In this document: positions 18,450-27,717 of the stretch, piece by piece | Layout: each line of letters starts with the position of its first letter | How positions within the stretch are numbered: the first letter of the stretch is position 1 | NCBI GenBank assembly: GCA_028335825.1 | Contig: JAIOKI010000007.1 | Coordinates: 124,001-188,000, forward strand | Origin: Nosema muscidifuracis | Lineage: Eukaryota > Microsporidia > Nosematidae | Direction of reading: 5' to 3' | Length of the DNA: 64,000 nt | Program-made: the position numbers and the translations under genes | Notes under the pieces: model-generated | Told to the model about the DNA's origin: nothing | Seen by the model: the letters and a program-made list of their open reading frames with translations, nothing else | Databases searched by the model: none

Positions 18450-19679
18450 TTATTCAAGTTTCTTCATTTCATCTTCAACTAATTGCATTCTTTCTACTAA
18501 AGTAGGATGACTATGATTAAATGTTGAGTAGAGATAATCTGGAGAAAGATTTCCTTTATTTTCTTTACTTAATTTTACCAACCCAGATGTTAAATCTTTA
18601 CCATATCCTTGTTTAACTGCAAACACATCTGATTCTCTTTCAAAAATACGAGTTAATACATTATTAAATAAAGTTAAAGGATATTCCATAATATTTAAAA
18701 AGTAACTTACATACATCAACTTGATTATCAAAGGTTCATTCTGATAAAATAATATTTTAGTAAAATATTCGTTATTTAGTAGTTGATTAGTAAACCAAAA
18801 CAAGAATAATTGTTGAATAAGAACATTACTTACTAATTTTAAAGTATGACTATTGTACCAATGTCCAAATTCATGACAAAGTACTGCCAGTATTTCATCT
18901 TCACTAAGTTGATCAATTAGGGTATCATAAAGTACAATACGTTTTTCTTTAGTTAATCCTACAAAATAAGCATTAGAATGTCCACTTCTTTTAGACCCAT
19001 CCATTACAAAAATCTTAGAAGCTTTAAATCCTATTTTCTCACTAAGACCTTTTATTTTATCTTTAAGAGAACCATCATCCAATTCAGTGAACTTATTGAA
19101 TAAAGGCTGTATAAAGACTGGATAAATAACAACCATAGAAATTTGAAAAATAGAAAGGAAAGTCCATAAATATAACCAGAATGAACTAAGATAATTAGAT
19201 ACAAGTTTAAGTACTATATTAAGTACCAAAAAGAATATAATATTAATTATCAATGTTTTCTTAATTAAATCTGTAATAAACAAACCAAAAGTCATTTTGT
19301 TAAATCCATGTACATGCTCAATAAAAAAAATACTGAACAGATCGAAAGGAGTTTCTAGCAAAGAATTTATATTATAAGTAGCAAGGAAAAAAACAACTTC
19401 TGACATATAAGTATCTCTAAAGAATTTATCAAATAATTTTTGATTAAATCTTAGTTTTATAGTAAGAATATCTTTAAAAGCACTAACAATAGATTTTAAT
19501 ATACTAAAGAATAATCTGTCTCTGTTATAATTCTGCATCTGTTTATATTCTTCGTCAGTAGATATTTTCTTAGATATTTCTGATTTTTCTTTGTACAAGG
19601 CTAATATATTACGTATCTGAAGATAAACTGATAAAAGCAGGTTAAAAATAATGAAAAGGATTATTGTTGTTTCGAGCAT
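18450..19679 (-). CDS. STE24: Ste24-type CAAX prenyl protease
   Basis: This is a 409-residue zinc metalloprotease of the Ste24/ZMPSTE24 (M48A) family. It is an ER and nuclear membrane enzyme that removes the last three residues of farnesylated CAAX proteins. Several membrane helices alternate with a loop region. The zinc motif HEFGHW lies at about 269-274, and the distal glutamate ligand is in FERESD at about 346-351. The segments IYPVFIQPLFNKF and GHSNAYFVGL are typical. The frame is open upstream, but the first ATG is at 19679, with CCC four bases before it (GGG at 19684-19686). Length is slightly below yeast Ste24 (453). Confidence 0.93.
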   Translation of the reverse strand: MLETTIILFIIFNLLLSVYLQIRNILALYKEKSEISKKISTDEEYKQMQNYNRDRLFFSILKSIVSAFKDILTIKLRFNQKLFDKFFRDTYMSEVVFFLATYNINSLLETPFDLFSIFFIEHVHGFNKMTFGLFITDLIKKTLIINIIFFLVLNIVLKLVSNYLSSFWLYLWTFLSIFQISMVVIYPVFIQPLFNKFTELDDGSLKDKIKGLSEKIGFKASKIFVMDGSKRSGHSNAYFVGLTKEKRIVLYDTLIDQLSEDEILAVLCHEFGHWYNSHTLKLVSNVLIQQLFLFWFTNQLLNNEYFTKILFYQNEPLIIKLMYVSYFLNIMEYPLTLFNNVLTRIFERESDVFAVKQGYGKDLTSGLVKLSKENKGNLSPDYLYSTFNHSHPTLVERMQLVEDEMKKLE

Positions 19680-20018
19680 TTTAGGGTAAAAAAACAAACT
19701 TTTTTTAAAAAAAATTTAAGAATAGGGTAAAAGAAATGACTTAAGATTAACAATAAAAAACTTAAAAATTAAAATTGACTATGAAAAGATCTAAATAATT
19801 TTTAAATTAAATTTTGATTACGAAAAAATTTACAAACTTTTTAAATTTAATTCTACCTAAGAAAAGATCTAAATAAATTTTTTATACGAGTAATTTTAAG
19901 ACCTTTTTTAAAAATGAAAACAATTCAAGTTTAAAAAATTTAACAAGGCCAATTTGTTAAATAAATTAAATTATGGAATAAACAAAAAACCTTGACATTT
20001 TTATATATAAAATTAAAT
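19680..20018. other. Spacer with loosely repeated AT-rich segments
   Basis: The spacer holds two or three imperfect copies of a segment around GAAAAGATCTAAATAA, at about 19780, 19815 and 19862. A second GGG (19725-19727) followed by TAAAA echoes the Ste24 start signal but precedes no gene. No RNA gene is seen. Confidence 0.45.
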
Positions 20019-20828
20019 TTATTTCTTTATCATATCTCTAACTTTATTTAAAAAAGCTTCTTTACCTAATCCATTCTTACTTGATACAGCTACTGTCTCT
20101 ATCTCATTATAAAATTCTTCAAAATGAAGAGCTAATGATCCAAGAAGTGGTGTACTATTTTTATTATCATCTAAAGCTAATCTAAATTCTTCATAATCTC
20201 TAATCCATTTTTCTATTTTATCACTCTTTTCCAAATCTGTTTTATTAAAAGTACAAAGAACTTGAACTTCGTATCTACACATTAAACTAATAGCATATAT
20301 CATATTACTCATGAAAACTGAAGGATCTTGAGATACTTCACTATCTACAACATAAACCATAACAAGATTTCCAATCTTCTTAAAATAATCTCTTAGAATA
20401 TATCCGGGAGATGACCATGTAAAAGATTCTATCTGTCCGGGTGTATCTATAATTATATAATCTGCTTTATTTGGTTTAATATGCTTATCTATATTTAATA
20501 AAAATAGGTTAAGTGATGTAGTAATTGCACCATTTGGTCCAAGATTGTGTTTATCCATTACATCGTAATAATCAATGTGATCTTTTATATCGACATTTAA
20601 AGGCATTTTCGTGTTAACAACTGCTGGATCTAAATTTATAGAATAAATATAAGAATTTAATCCAGTAGAACTATCTATTTTACATTTATCAGAAGATATC
20701 CATGAATACAATCTTTGACAAAAAGTAGTTTTACCAGATCCTGCCATACCAACTACAATAAATATAGTAGGTTTGTTTTCAGTTATTTCCATATTTTCTA
20801 TATTCTTGTTTAAATTCGTTATTTCCAT
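20019..20828 (-). CDS. NPA3: GPN-loop GTPase 1 (Npa3/XAB1-like)
   Basis: This 269-residue protein is a GPN-loop GTPase. GPN1 (yeast Npa3) is a chaperone-like GTPase needed for assembly and nuclear import of RNA polymerase II. Motifs from the first ATG are P-loop GMAGSGKT (27-34), the diagnostic GPN tripeptide (97-99) in LGPNGAITTSLNLF, DTPGQIE (128-134) and the guanine-specificity NKTD (195-198). It ends shortly after the G domain, without the long acidic tail of yeast Npa3. GPN1 rather than GPN2/3 is favoured by GMAGSGKTTF and the start-side residues. CCC is four bases before the ATG (GGG at 20833-20835). It is divergent from the exosome gene, 37 bases away. Confidence 0.88.
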   Translation of the reverse strand: MEITNLNKNIENMEITENKPTIFIVVGMAGSGKTTFCQRLYSWISSDKCKIDSSTGLNSYIYSINLDPAVVNTKMPLNVDIKDHIDYYDVMDKHNLGPNGAITTSLNLFLLNIDKHIKPNKADYIIIDTPGQIESFTWSSPGYILRDYFKKIGNLVMVYVVDSEVSQDPSVFMSNMIYAISLMCRYEVQVLCTFNKTDLEKSDKIEKWIRDYEEFRLALDDNKNSTPLLGSLALHFEEFYNEIETVAVSSKNGLGKEAFLNKVRDMIKK

Positions 20829-20865
20829 CAAAGGGTCAATTTTTTCAAAGAAAAATCACCCATAA
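20829..20865. promoter_or_regulatory. 37-bp bidirectional start region
   Basis: Only 37 bases separate the start codons of the divergent GPN1-like and exosome-subunit genes. Within it GGG (20833-20835) serves the left gene and CCC (20859-20861) the right one, each exactly four bases from its ATG. The two signals are near mirror images. Both promoters must lie in or overlap this interval or the opposite gene. Confidence 0.7.
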
Positions 20866-21387
20866 ATGGAAATAACAATCAACCCATTACAAGATTCAGC
20901 TTCGTCTGTTATGATAGAAACATCTACATCAACTGTTATTTGTAGCATATCTTTTGAACAAAAAAATGAACAAGATCCAAACAATATAATTATATTTAAT
21001 ACAGAAGAAAATGATGAAACTCAAGAGGTTATACGAAATATCATTGATAAGACTATAATTGAAAGAAATGCTGTAACACAATTTATAATATATTTTTATG
21101 AAGTAGTTAAAGGTATCGATTCTTTTTCTGCTTGTATAAATGCATTTTCTGTATGTGCAATTTTAGGAAATATTAATACATCAAATACTTTGGTATCAGC
21201 ATCTATCACAGATATAAATTTATCTTTTTTAGCTAATATGGCTTTACAAATAGAAACTGAGAGTTGTATTAATTTCTATTTTAGGGGTGATTGTGAAGAT
21301 GTTTTAAAATTGTATGATAGATGTGTAGAAGATTGTAAAAATAATGCTATTATACTTAAAAACCAAATCAATAAATATATTTCATAA
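20866..21387 (+). CDS. RRP46: Exosome RNase PH-domain subunit (Rrp46-like)
   Basis: This 173-residue protein matches the RNase PH fold of exosome ring subunits. Residues about 9-30 (DSASSVMIETSTSTVICSI) correspond to the strand pair seen in RNase PH proteins, and FYEVVKGIDSFSACINAFSVCAIL (about 85-108) matches the LQxDGxxxxACINAxxxAL helix. It is short, like Rrp46/EXOSC5 and without the N-terminal extension of Rrp41 or Mtr3. The exosome ring is catalytically inactive in eukaryotes and threads RNA to Rrp44. Rrp46 is my best guess within the family; Mtr3 or Rrp43 cannot be excluded. CCC is four bases before the ATG. Confidence 0.7.
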   Translation: MEITINPLQDSASSVMIETSTSTVICSISFEQKNEQDPNNIIIFNTEENDETQEVIRNIIDKTIIERNAVTQFIIYFYEVVKGIDSFSACINAFSVCAILGNINTSNTLVSASITDINLSFLANMALQIETESCINFYFRGDCEDVLKLYDRCVEDCKNNAIILKNQINKYIS

Positions 21388-21571
21388 TTAATTTAAGTTT
21401 ATATTGTTTTTTTTAACATGTAAATTAATTTAATATAATTTATATTAGGAATTAATTAATTATGAGATGTCTTTTTATATATTATATTAAGAGCTGTTAA
21501 AATTATAATTTAATACTAAAGAACAAAGTCAATCTCAAAAATAAATAAATTTTTTTATATTAAAAATATCT

Positions 21572-22861
21572 TTATTTCGTAGATTCATCAAGTGTGATAC
21601 CAAGCTTCTTACAAATATCTTGCAATTCCATACACAGACTTTCGAAATGAGTCGATTCATCAACTCCTTTCGTAAAAATAATATTTTGATGATCTTCAGT
21701 TTTATAAACATTTCGTACTTCAACAAAAGATTTTACTACATTTCCAAGTTTTGACATCACAGGCTCGATCTCTTTTTCTGGATCATTAGTTTCTTTAACT
21801 GTACTTATTATAGCTACCTTATATCCTTCAGGAGTAGCTTCTTCTTCTTTACCAAGTATAACTACAAAAATATCGTTATTTCGCTTATATTCAGATTTTA
21901 AAAATAAAATTTGAGACGCCGGTGCTTTTTTTGTGATTTCTGAGTCTCCATGTAAAATACAAATTCCTCTAATTACTTCATAAGAACTACTATGCATTTG
22001 TATATAACTTTGATCAGATATTATCTTATCAGCTTGGAAACACATCTCATTTTTATCAACTGGTTCAATAACCCGTACAATATTATTTTTAGTATCAATT
22101 TCTGTTATATCAGCCCTTAACATAACTTCTGCATTATTTATACAAGCATTACGTACGAAACCTTGTATTATTCCTGATATCCCATATTTTGGATAAATAT
22201 AAGGAGATTTTAAAGATCCTTGGAATGACATTATAGATGTAACGTATTGACATATTTTATCAAAAGTTTCTTTAGGATGTCTTTCTAAATATGTATCATC
22301 CAAATTTAAAGCTATAGCATGTCCAATAAATTCTCTTACATCTTTACTTATACCATATTTATCAAATTCTTCTTTCATTGTATTAGTAAATTCGTATGTA
22401 TCAGGATTTTGGCCATATTTTTTGACATCCCAAAAGAATTTCATAACAGAATATTTCTCCCATAATCCTACTAACCCAGTTTTCAAAGACTGAGCTTCAC
22501 TTGTAGGTACACTATGTAATTTATTTTTGTATATAAATGATCCAGGTATATTTACAAACTCAAGTGTCTCATCAATTTTATATTTCAAAATTAATTTAAC
22601 TAAACTAGAATCTGCTAACAGAAGTTTGGGTGTGATGTCTATACAGAAATCCCTATCGTGTTTTAATAAATTATCGTTCATTTTTTCATTTCCAAAATAT
22701 GTTTCGAGCTGTGAATATTGTAAAGTGGCTAGTTCTGCACCATATACATCATTTCGATCTATTATCATTACCTTATATTTTTTGTTAGATAATATACATG
22801 CTAATGTGCTTTCTACAAACCCTGATCCTAATATTATATAGTCATAGTGTATTGAGTTCAT
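21572..22861 (-). CDS. GDI1: Rab GDP-dissociation inhibitor
   Basis: This 429-residue protein belongs to the GDI/REP family and is close to GDI in length. GDI extracts prenylated GDP-Rab proteins from membranes and recycles them. An N-terminal Rossmann-type GSGFVESTLACIL (about 12-24) precedes MIIDRNDVYGAE, the GDI version of the dinucleotide-fold signature. RDFCIDITPKLLLADSSLVK, a GSFIYKNKLHSVP block, and SPYIYPKYGISGIIQGFVR are the conserved sequence blocks that form the Rab-binding platform. The CCC run is further upstream than usual (GGG at 22873-22875, eleven bases off). Rab escort protein is possible but less likely at this length. Confidence 0.92.
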   Translation of the reverse strand: MNSIHYDYIILGSGFVESTLACILSNKKYKVMIIDRNDVYGAELATLQYSQLETYFGNEKMNDNLLKHDRDFCIDITPKLLLADSSLVKLILKYKIDETLEFVNIPGSFIYKNKLHSVPTSEAQSLKTGLVGLWEKYSVMKFFWDVKKYGQNPDTYEFTNTMKEEFDKYGISKDVREFIGHAIALNLDDTYLERHPKETFDKICQYVTSIMSFQGSLKSPYIYPKYGISGIIQGFVRNACINNAEVMLRADITEIDTKNNIVRVIEPVDKNEMCFQADKIISDQSYIQMHSSSYEVIRGICILHGDSEITKKAPASQILFLKSEYKRNNDIFVVILGKEEEATPEGYKVAIISTVKETNDPEKEIEPVMSKLGNVVKSFVEVRNVYKTEDHQNIIFTKGVDESTHFESLCMELQDICKKLGITLDESTK

Positions 22862-22944
22862 TTATTATGTGTGGGTTTTTTACTAAATTTTTTTTAATGT
22901 TTTGATCGTTTCAAAAAGTTTAGAATTTACAAAACGTTGTAAAA

Positions 22945-23130
22945 AATATATACATTAAATTTAAAAAGATCCTTACAATGTTTTTAATTAAATTACTCTT
23001 TCATTGTAATAATTTTGAAAAATGAATACATTAAATTTAAAAAGATCCTTACAATGTTTTTAATTAAATTACTCTTTCATTGTAATAGTTGTAAAAATTG
23101 AATACATTAAATTTAAAAAGATTTTAATTA
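22945..23130. repeat. 76-bp tandem duplication with partial third copy
   Basis: The unit starting TACATTAAATTTAAAAAGAT at 22951 recurs at 23027 and 23103. The first two copies are nearly identical over 76 bases; the third is truncated. It fills most of the spacer between GDI and PFS2. Confidence 0.88.
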
Positions 23131-23179
23131 GACTTAAAAAATTTTATTATAAATCCAATATATTAAAAAAATTACAACA

Positions 23180-24346
23180 TCATATTTCTTCATCATTAGT
23201 TGCTTTTCCATCATCAGGTCTAGGTCGAATCCAAAATCTTACTGTATTATCCATAGATCCAGATGCTAAAGTATGACCAACAGGATGAAATTCCATAGAC
23301 CAAATCGTAAATTCGTGACCATTCGTTACAACTTCCATAGGATTTTCGTTAAACATTTGCCAATGATAAATTGTTCCATCCCCACATCCACTTACGAAAT
23401 AATCAGGTATAATAGGATGAACAGCCAATGAAGTGATTTCTTTTCTATGTTCTTTGTGTGCATAAGCTTCTTTCATATTTCTAATATCAAATATTCTTAC
23501 TATTTGATCTTTACCACCCGTAAGCAGATAACTTCCATCCAATGACCATTTCAATGCCAATAAGGTACTCTTATGTGAATGAAGAGTGTATAATTCTTCA
23601 GAAGCTCTTGGATCCCAAAACTTAATTAAATTATCTTTTCCTGCACTAGCAATTAGACTTTGAAATTTATGCCATTGTGCTGATCTAACATCCCAATTAT
23701 GACCTGATAATACTGATTCACATCTTGAATCATTAGAATCCCAAATTTTTATAGTAGAATCATCACTAGCAGTACAAAATTTTGTATCATTAAATGAAAA
23801 ACTGATATCTCTTATAGGTTCCTCATGACCTTGAAATATTTGTATATTATTCATAGAAGGATGCCAATATTTTACAATACCAAGATTATCAGCTGATACT
23901 AAAAAAGATCCAGAATGAGACCAACACATTGTACGTACTGAAGATTCATGAGCTTGTAAGATAGTTTCAAAATTGTATCCATATCCATTCCATAAAGAGA
24001 ATTCACCAGTAGCAGTTCCACTCATACATCTTCTACCATCAGGGGTCCATCTTACTATATGAACAGGTGATCTTACTTTATTCATACTTAAATGTTCAAA
24101 TTTAGTAGTTATACTAAATGATAAGTCGTTATAACATTGTTCAGGTGATTTTAAATTTATTATTTGGTTACTAAGTTGATATTTTGGATTTATATGTATA
24201 GAATCTAATGATCTTGTTTTCATTTGTAATATTAGAGCTGAACTCCAATCTACAACTTTACGTTCTTGTAAAACTCTCATACGTTTACCATCAAATTTAA
24301 ATTTTGGATTTTCAAATCTAACATTCACAATATCTTTAATATTCAT
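23180..24346 (-). CDS. PFS2: Pfs2/WDR33 polyadenylation factor (WD40)
   Basis: This 388-residue WD40 protein matches Pfs2 (WDR33), the scaffold of the polyadenylation machinery that recognises the AAUAAA signal in the nucleus. The N-terminal block FKFDGKRMRVLQERKVVDW (about 17-36) and HIVRWTPDGRRCMSGTATGEF are family-diagnostic. Seven WD repeats follow, with clean GH...WD units such as GHEEPIRDISFS and GHNWDVRSAQWH. It stops right after the propeller and so lacks the proline-rich tails of animal homologues. CCCC is three bases before the ATG (GGGG at 24350-24353). Confidence 0.93.
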   Translation of the reverse strand: MNIKDIVNVRFENPKFKFDGKRMRVLQERKVVDWSSALILQMKTRSLDSIHINPKYQLSNQIINLKSPEQCYNDLSFSITTKFEHLSMNKVRSPVHIVRWTPDGRRCMSGTATGEFSLWNGYGYNFETILQAHESSVRTMCWSHSGSFLVSADNLGIVKYWHPSMNNIQIFQGHEEPIRDISFSFNDTKFCTASDDSTIKIWDSNDSRCESVLSGHNWDVRSAQWHKFQSLIASAGKDNLIKFWDPRASEELYTLHSHKSTLLALKWSLDGSYLLTGGKDQIVRIFDIRNMKEAYAHKEHRKEITSLAVHPIIPDYFVSGCGDGTIYHWQMFNENPMEVVTNGHEFTIWSMEFHPVGHTLASGSMDNTVRFWIRPRPDDGKATNDEEI

Positions 24347-24361
24347 TGAGGGGTAAATAAT

Positions 24362-24480
24362 TTGACAGTATATTTATTATTTGATAGTATATATATAGTT
24401 TTACAGTATATATTATTATTTGACAGTATATATTATTATTAGATAGTATATTTATTATTTAAAAGTATACATATAATTAT
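24362..24480. repeat. Short tandem repeat, about 24 bp unit
   Basis: Five imperfect copies of a unit like TTTGACAGTATATTTATTAT lie between PFS2 and UTP7. Copies vary between GACAGT, GATAGT and AAAAGT cores. No gene is visible. Confidence 0.75.
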
Positions 24481-24525
24481 TAATATAAAAACATCAAATA
24501 CACAAAATTATAAAAATTAATATAT

Positions 24526-25812
24526 TTATTTTTTTAAATACTTAGATAATATATTTCTTAATTTATCTTCTTCTTCATAATGCTTCTGTTTTGGTTTCAC
24601 TCTTTCTTCTTTAGGTTTATCTTCTATCATAAATGATTCCTTAGATATTAATGTATAAGGTATTTTATCAAGTAACATTTTAATTTCTCTATCTTGTTTC
24701 TGTTTAGTAGAAATAAAAGGTGAATCTTCTAATGTATCATATGTAGGATCTCCTGATCCAGGTATAATAATATTTGATATACCTTTAATATAACCAATAG
24801 TTAAAATATCTTCATAATTCTTAAAAGATAAACTTGATATATTTTTTCCTATTTCTCTATGTTTCAAATATACTACATCTTTATTATTAGATGTACTTAA
24901 ATTTTTATATATTAATATTTTATCTCCATATGAAGCAGCTAATATAGATCTTTGACTTAGAGATGTACAAGTAAAACTAAATCCTCTACAAGAATTTACT
25001 GGTTTATAAGTTTTTCTTATATCCCATACTTTAATAGTAGAATCTATACCTGTTGTATATAAATAAGTACCTTCTCTATCTATCTCTATATTAGATACAG
25101 AAGTTTTATGACAAAGTATTTTTGATAAATAATTCTTAGAATTAGGACTCCATAAAGAAACTATTCCACTTTTATGTCCTGTATAAATAATAGCATTAGA
25201 TTTATTCTGTTTTAAATTAGAAATATTTTTATCTTTAATAAATACTTTACTAACGAATTTACCGTTAGTAGTATCTTGATATCTTAAAAATCCATCTGAT
25301 GAAGATGAAACTAATAAAAAGTGATAAGGAAGATATTCAAGCTTTTTAACATTATTATTCTCTCTAACTGCATGTACTTCAGTGCCTTGTTTATTGTATA
25401 TAAAAACGTTATTTTTCTGTGCTAGAGCTATAAAATCTTCATTATGTAAATATGTTGAGTCATAAACTACATCATCAATATTCTCTTCAAAAAATACATT
25501 CATTTTATTTGTATCCATTGATGAAAAATATCCATTATTATTCCTTATATTAAGATATCTACCATCTCTTGAATATTTACAATAAATAGGACCATTTTTC
25601 ATATTTAAATTAAAACACATTTCTGATACTTTCTGACTAACATTCTTCTTAATAATATCTTGTGAAAGATCTAATGTATTTTCTTTACCAGTAGTTTCTA
25701 TATATCCATTCTCTTCAGTATTTAACATTTCATAAAGTAAAGCATCATTTTGAGCTATTTTGTTTAATTTCTTTTCTTTTTGAATTTTTTCTTGAATCAA
25801 TTTTTTTGACAT
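24526..25812 (-). CDS. UTP7: Utp7/WDR46 (BING4) SSU processome WD40 protein
   Basis: This 428-residue protein matches Utp7 (WDR46), a WD40 component of the small-subunit processome needed for 18S rRNA maturation in the nucleolus. An N-terminal helical, charged segment (about 1-75) is followed by weak WD repeats, of which HKTSVSNIEIDREGTYLYTTG with STIKVWDIRK is clearest. The family-specific BING4 C-terminus is recognisable: EDILTIGYIKGISNIIIPGSGDP, then KQKQDREIKMLLDKIPYTLI. Only CC precedes the ATG (complement of 25813-25814), a weakened start signal. It is co-oriented with PFS2, 179 bases upstream of it. Confidence 0.88.
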   Translation of the reverse strand: MSKKLIQEKIQKEKKLNKIAQNDALLYEMLNTEENGYIETTGKENTLDLSQDIIKKNVSQKVSEMCFNLNMKNGPIYCKYSRDGRYLNIRNNNGYFSSMDTNKMNVFFEENIDDVVYDSTYLHNEDFIALAQKNNVFIYNKQGTEVHAVRENNNVKKLEYLPYHFLLVSSSSDGFLRYQDTTNGKFVSKVFIKDKNISNLKQNKSNAIIYTGHKSGIVSLWSPNSKNYLSKILCHKTSVSNIEIDREGTYLYTTGIDSTIKVWDIRKTYKPVNSCRGFSFTCTSLSQRSILAASYGDKILIYKNLSTSNNKDVVYLKHREIGKNISSLSFKNYEDILTIGYIKGISNIIIPGSGDPTYDTLEDSPFISTKQKQDREIKMLLDKIPYTLISKESFMIEDKPKEERVKPKQKHYEEEDKLRNILSKYLKK

Positions 25813-25859
25813 GGCTTAGATTGTTAAGAATTTTTAAAAGACCATCATATAATAAAAAA

Positions 25860-26120
25860 ATAATGAATGATTTTATACAATCAATGAATCAATATAGTGA
25901 ATGATTTTATATAGTGAATGAGTTTATATTTTATTATATTTGTAGCATAATTAAAGATTATTAGTTTACTATTAAATACTCTATTTAAAGATTATTATTA
26001 CACTATATAAAAATTGCTATTACACTATTAAAATACTCTATTTAAAGATTATTAGTAAATACTATATAAAAATTGCTATTACACTATTTAAAGATTATTA
26101 TTACACTATTAAAATAAAAT
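25860..26120. repeat. Interleaved AT-rich repeats
   Basis: Two repeat types are mixed. At 25865-25930 there are three copies of AATGATTTTATA segments. At 25970-26120 there are about four imperfect copies of a unit containing CTATTTAAAGATTATTA and TATAAAAATTGCTATTACAC. They fill the spacer between UTP7 and the small ubiquitin-like gene. Confidence 0.7.
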
Positions 26121-26143
26121 AATAAATGAAAGAAGATTATAAT

Positions 26144-26364
26144 TTATTTTTCATATATCAATTCTATACAGTCATTTCTACTAAATTCATAAGTGGACAA
26201 GTCTAATGAATCATGTAAATTTCTATTTTCTCTACGAATAAAAAATTTTTAGATTTTATTTTATCACTGATCATCTCTCGTAGATCTTTAATAGTTTTTG
26301 AATCATCAATTTGGATATAAAAACTGCTTTCAGTTCCACTTATTACTTTAAGATTTATTATCAT
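26144..26364 (-). pseudogene. Small ubiquitin-like protein gene with one frame break
   Basis: A short gene not recoverable as one open frame. From the ATG at 26364, preceded by CCC seven bases away (GGG at 26372-26374), the frame reads MIINLKVISGTESSFYIQID and on through SKTIKDLREMISDKI, the strand-strand-helix start of a ubiquitin fold. At a run of six A on the plus strand (26240-26245) the sense shifts by one base. The other frame then continues RRENRNLHDSLDLSTYEF to a stop at 26144, matching the second half of ubiquitin (GKQLEDGRTLSDYNI). The total, about 73 residues, equals ubiquitin length, but no GG end is present. It is either a sequencing or assembly error in a homopolymer, or a recent pseudogene. 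Without a terminal GG it would be a ubiquitin-like domain, not a conjugated modifier. Confidence 0.65.
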
Positions 26365-26763
26365 TAACAAAGGGTCAAATTTACTTAATAATAATGGTAA
26401 AAAGTTGATTGTACATTTTTAATATAAAAATATATTTATTTTATTAAAGGAGTATTAAAAAATTAAAATAGATGAAGAATTAGAAGGAGTAAAAAAATTA
26501 AATAGTAAAAAATTGAAGATTTAAAAATGAAGGAGCATTAAAAAATAGAGGAGTAAAAAATGAAAGAGCATAAACTTAAAATATAGAAAAAAAAATAATA
26601 AAATAAGTTAATATAAAATATAGAAAAGAATAAATAATAAAATAAAAGAAGATAAATAAGTAAATAGAAAAAATAATTAACTTAAAATAAGTAAATAGAA
26701 AAAATATAATAGAAATAATTAACTTTAAACAAGAAAATAAAGAAAATAAATTTATTAAATTCA
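26365..26763. other. A-rich low-complexity spacer
   Basis: The plus strand here is strongly purine-rich (AAAAATTAAAATAGATGAAG style), especially at 26450-26720. An open frame on the minus strand (26576-26764) is a product of this bias and encodes only I, F, L, Y and S. No gene or RNA is supported. Confidence 0.55.
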
Positions 26764-27717
26764 CTATATTTTATAAAAAGGATGATTCAAACATTCCTCT
26801 GCTGTGTATCTATCAATATGATCATAAACCAATATCTTATTTAATAAATTAATTGCTAATTTATAATCATTAGATTTTACTAAAAGTAAATCTTCAAAAT
26901 CTTTTCTTTCCTCTGGTAAATCTGATAATTTAAAATCACTAAGATCTATCTCATATTTTTCAGAATATTTAATAAGATCACGAATTCCTAAATATTTACA
27001 TATCCTGTACAATTGATCAACATTATTATCTCCTTTAAATAAAGGTCTTTTCTTAAACATCATTTCAGCAAATACACAACCAAATGACCAAATATCAAGT
27101 GAATAATTATAATAAGGATTATTAACTAACAATTCAGGACTTTTATAATATCTACTTGCTACTCTTACACTATAATCCTTATTCTGATGATAAAACTCAG
27201 CTAAACCCCAATCAATAAGAAGAAGTTTTTTATTTTTTTGATCAATTATAATATTATGAGGTTTAATATCTCTATGCATTATACCTTTACTATGTGAATA
27301 TTTAAGTCCTTCTAATATTTGTTTAGTATAATATCTTATATCATTTATATCAAAAGTCTCAAATAATTTTATTGTATCATCATGAGGTATATATTTAAAA
27401 ATTAAAGAGAAGGTACCAGAATCTTTATCCATAACAACATCTTCAAGTTTAATTATATTTTCATGATTAAGATTTTTTAAAATTAAAATTTCTCTATTAA
27501 TTTTAGATTCTCTAACAGGCTTCAATAATTTGATTACTATTCTATCAGATCCACGTCTACCTTCAAATACTTCTGAATATTTTCCTCTTCCTAATCTAAA
27601 TGCGATTTTATAATTATCAATATCACCTGTTTTTATCTTATAATTTTCATAATTGTAGTATGTACAAGGTTGTTTTGTATTTACATCTGAATTTTCTCTT
27701 GGTAGTGGTTTTATCAT
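26764..27717 (-). CDS. CKA1: Casein kinase 2 catalytic subunit alpha
   Basis: This 317-residue kinase is CK2 alpha, a constitutively active Ser/Thr kinase with many nuclear and cytoplasmic targets. Seen in order: glycine-rich loop LGRGKYSEVF (42-51), catalytic Lys in IKLLKPV (about 63), HRDIKPHN (148-155) and DWGLAEF (169-175). The DWG in place of DFG is a hallmark of CK2. The activation segment contains RVASRYYKSPELL (about 185-197), and the basic KINRE helix follows the Lys. It matches the catalytic core length of CK2 alpha (about 330). CCCC lies three bases before the ATG (GGGG at 27721-27724). Confidence 0.95.
   Translation of the reverse strand: MIKPLPRENSDVNTKQPCTYYNYENYKIKTGDIDNYKIAFRLGRGKYSEVFEGRRGSDRIVIKLLKPVRESKINREILILKNLNHENIIKLEDVVMDKDSGTFSLIFKYIPHDDTIKLFETFDINDIRYYTKQILEGLKYSHSKGIMHRDIKPHNIIIDQKNKKLLLIDWGLAEFYHQNKDYSVRVASRYYKSPELLVNNPYYNYSLDIWSFGCVFAEMMFKKRPLFKGDNNVDQLYRICKYLGIRDLIKYSEKYEIDLSDFKLSDLPEERKDFEDLLLVKSNDYKLAINLLNKILVYDHIDRYTAEECLNHPFYKI

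Noticed and set aside
22527-22841. A 104-codon plus-strand frame inside GDI.
   Set aside because: It is the complement of the well supported GDI gene and has no family resemblance.
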